Source of the DNA: Liquidambar formosana
Lineage: Eukaryota > Streptophyta > Magnoliopsida > Saxifragales > Altingiaceae
NCBI GenBank assembly: GCA_039720395.1
Contig: CM077820.1
Location: forward strand, 50,267,425 to 50,331,424
Reading direction: 5' to 3'
Length of the DNA: 64,000 nt
The notes under the pieces are model-generated. The model saw only the letters and a program-made list of their open reading frames with translations, had not been told where the DNA came from and ran no database searches. Position 1 is the first letter of the stretch. Each line of letters starts with the position of its first letter. The position numbers and the translations under genes were made by a program. This document shows, piece after piece, positions 62,160-64,000 of the stretch.

Positions 62160-63059
62160 ATGATGACCTTTTGTAAAAAAAGTGTCCACTCTCTTCTCAC
62201 TCTTTCCACCTCCAAAGACAATGGAACTATAATATCCCCTTGTCGGTCCCGGAATCTCCCATCTCCGGTCGATGGGCTAAGTCTAATTGCCGTTGCCAGA
62301 GATGCTCATCGACCTGCCAATGTCGTCGAGTCTTCCGTCGTCAAATCTAGGCCCACCACCACCACCTCCACCTCCACCTCCACCTTATTTCCTATCACCG
62401 CTGCCGTGAAGAAAGATGCCGGTGGGATTGGATTTATTGATGATGTTGGCGGAGAAGTCAATGGATTGATGTCGTGCACAGAGAGTTTAGGGTTTGAAAG
62501 CTCCGACGAGAGGAGGACGGACGAGCAGATAGATGAGATGAATGGAGATAGTGGCGAATTTTGTTCCACAACGAGATCGACGACGGCAGAAAGGCCGAGG
62601 AGAAAGAAGAAGTTGGTGAGGAGAGAGGCGAAGAAGTTTCCGCCACCAATTTCATGGTTGAATCAAAACGGGCAGCCGAGTTTCTTCCTCCGAGCGGTGA
62701 GGAAAGATGGGAGGTTGGAGCTCAGCGAGGTTAGGATCGACCGGCCGGAGATTCTCCGTGCGTCCCGCCAAGATGGACGGTTAAGATTGCACCTCATCTG
62801 CGACGATAATATCGAAACCGAAGATGTTAAAGAAGAAGAACAAGAAGAAGAAGAAGAAGAAGAAGAAGACGTTGAAGAGAAGGTTGAACAAGAGAAAGAA
62901 GAAAAGATTGAAGAAGATAAAATTGGCGAATGGGTTTTTCCAGACACCAACAGAAGCGGCGGTGACGGGTTTCGGTGGTGTCACGAGCTGATAAACCACC
63001 ACCACAACCACCATAGCAATTTGCAGGTGTGGAGCCAGCCTTGTGTGACGACGAGGTGA
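62160..63059 (+). CDS. FAF: FANTASTIC FOUR (FAF)-type protein
   Basis: A single-exon gene of 299 codons from MMTFCKKSVHSLL. The frame is open 81 codons further upstream, but that part is low-complexity translated CT-rich leader, so 62160 is preferred. Residues about 159-215 match the FAF domain: KFPPPISWL, then LRAVRKDGRLELSEVRI and LRASRQDGRLRLHLI. Next is a glutamate-dense acidic stretch (about 221-257), also usual for the family, and a His-rich C-terminus (INHHHNHHSN). FAF proteins are plant-specific. Arabidopsis FAFs influence shoot meristem size, acting on the WUSCHEL-CLAVATA circuit; no enzymatic activity is known. The Ser/Thr-rich first half has no recognised domain. No defect is seen. 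It may belong to the wider FAF-like set rather than FAF1-4. Confidence 0.88.
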   Translation: MMTFCKKSVHSLLTLSTSKDNGTIISPCRSRNLPSPVDGLSLIAVARDAHRPANVVESSVVKSRPTTTTSTSTSTLFPITAAVKKDAGGIGFIDDVGGEVNGLMSCTESLGFESSDERRTDEQIDEMNGDSGEFCSTTRSTTAERPRRKKKLVRREAKKFPPPISWLNQNGQPSFFLRAVRKDGRLELSEVRIDRPEILRASRQDGRLRLHLICDDNIETEDVKEEEQEEEEEEEEDVEEKVEQEKEEKIEEDKIGEWVFPDTNRSGGDGFRWCHELINHHHNHHSNLQVWSQPCVTTR

Positions 63060-63948
63060 GGTTAGCAACAGCCTGTTTTTCACGTGCAGTGAAAGAGGAC
63101 AACGAAGGGGGTGTTTTTTGTGTTATGCGTCTTTTGAAAAACCTTGTATATTCTGCAGTGCATGCATATATTTGTATTTCTGCTGAAATCTTGATGTAGC
63201 AGTGAGAGATGGATGGTGATGTGTCTCGCTGAATTTGGAGGCAGATGAAGGTGGATTCTGTCCCTTGAAAGTCAGTGCAATGATAGCCAAGGAAGGGCTC
63301 TGTAGCTAGGGTAGGCGTCAGCAGAGCAGAGCAGAGAGAATTATAAGTCATCATATCTTTGCCAAATTTAGAAAATTTCAGTTACAACTTAAACCCAGTT
63401 CACCATTTTTTTTTTTTTTTTTCTGTGTAGATTTATCTTTAATTTAATTAAAAAATGTGAAATACCGAAAAAAAAAAAAAAAAAAACCTACTTATCTTCA
63501 TATCTTAGATGTGGGCTACGTACGATTTGGGGGGAAAAAATGTCTAATGAGGTTCATGCATTTACTAGCTAGAAAGGTATATGTAATTTAGCAAAGCGTT
63601 TTTTTTTTTTTTTTTTTAATTAAAAAATTTCTTTTTCAAAACAATATGCAAGAAATTCATATATAAAAATTTTATTTGGTTACATAAATAATGGATTGGG
63701 GTTCAATAAAAATGAATGTTCTAGGGATTCATTTCAGGAGTGAATCATCGGTAATGATGCTCGCATGCTTAATTTACTATTCAACTTGAATGACATTTCA
63801 ATAATTTTTTAAAAAGAAAAACAATACCTTGGATGTAAGAATTTTCAGACGTACGGCTATTATAGCACCTTGGGGCACATTAATATGTCACTTTAAAACG
63901 AGGACCCTTGGCCTAAAACTTATTTAAAGGGGGTGTCATGAAGTAATA
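63060..63948. other. FAF gene 3' flank and spacer
   Basis: This holds the likely 3' untranslated region, followed by AT-rich spacer with A and T homopolymers near 63405-63422, 63469-63486 and 63600-63617. No other gene is seen. Confidence 0.6.
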
Positions 63949-63950
63949 TA

Positions 63951-64000
63951 CTCCCTCCGTTCCTAAAAAAGTGGCCTACTTTTCTTTTTAGAATGTTCCA
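63951..64000. mobile_element. Stowaway-like MITE, left end only
   Basis: CTCCCTCCGTTCCTAAAAAA directly after a TA dinucleotide (63949-63950) is the standard terminus of Stowaway (Tc1/mariner) MITEs. The element leaves the window, so its right end and length are unknown. Confidence 0.8.

Noticed and set aside
62306..63354. Minus-strand frames opposite the FAF gene
   Set aside because: They mirror the Glu-rich and Ser/Thr-rich codons of the sense frame and show no family features.

Overview
This is nuclear DNA from a flowering plant, almost certainly a eudicot. Its genes are split by short AT-rich introns with GT..AG borders. It carries plant-specific families (CYP716 cytochrome P450, ERD6-like sugar carriers, DMP/DUF679 membrane proteins, a FANTASTIC FOUR-type protein). 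The spacers are crowded with plant transposons: an L1-type LINE, LINE RNase H tails, MULE, PIF/Harbinger, hAT and CACTA-type elements, a tRNA-derived SINE and a Stowaway end. Nothing points to a bacterium, organelle or virus. I cannot name the species.

Layout. 0-7.4 kb: a copy of the 5' end of an ERD6-like gene, a direct repeat pair, an inverted-repeat element holding an RPL17 retrocopy, a foldback MITE, and an unexplained non-coding stretch. 7.4-9.9 kb: an intact three-exon CYP716-family P450. 10.5-17.1 kb: a 361-bp MITE-like element split by a full-length but dead 6.2-kb LINE with a clear target-site duplication. 17.1-26.6 kb: a second copy of the ERD6-like 5' flank (with a PIF/Harbinger-like insertion), an intact 18-exon ERD6-like transporter gene and an intact DMP gene. 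27.5-34.2 kb: an orphan ERD6-like exon 1, then an 18-exon ERD6-like gene complete except for one in-frame TGA. 35.4-49.4 kb: two diverged tandem copies of a block made of an ERD6-like relic, a DMP gene (frameshifted in the first block, intact in the second) and a LINE RNase H fragment. The first block has gained several later insertions. 49.4-61.8 kb: gene-poor DNA with a SINE nested in a LINE tail, a 1.5-kb PIF/Harbinger-like element and a 1.73-kb Pack-MULE holding a PPR gene fragment. 62.2-63.1 kb: a FAF-type gene. The window ends in the start of a Stowaway-like element.

How it fits together. The central theme is repeated duplication of an ERD6-like + DMP unit, with copies at every stage of decay. 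Because paralogous blocks lie side by side, several insertions can be compared with an empty site inside the window, which gives relative ages. The likely expressed protein genes are the P450, the first ERD6-like gene, the first and third DMP genes and the FAF gene. All identifications come from reading translated sequence against remembered family features; no database search was run.
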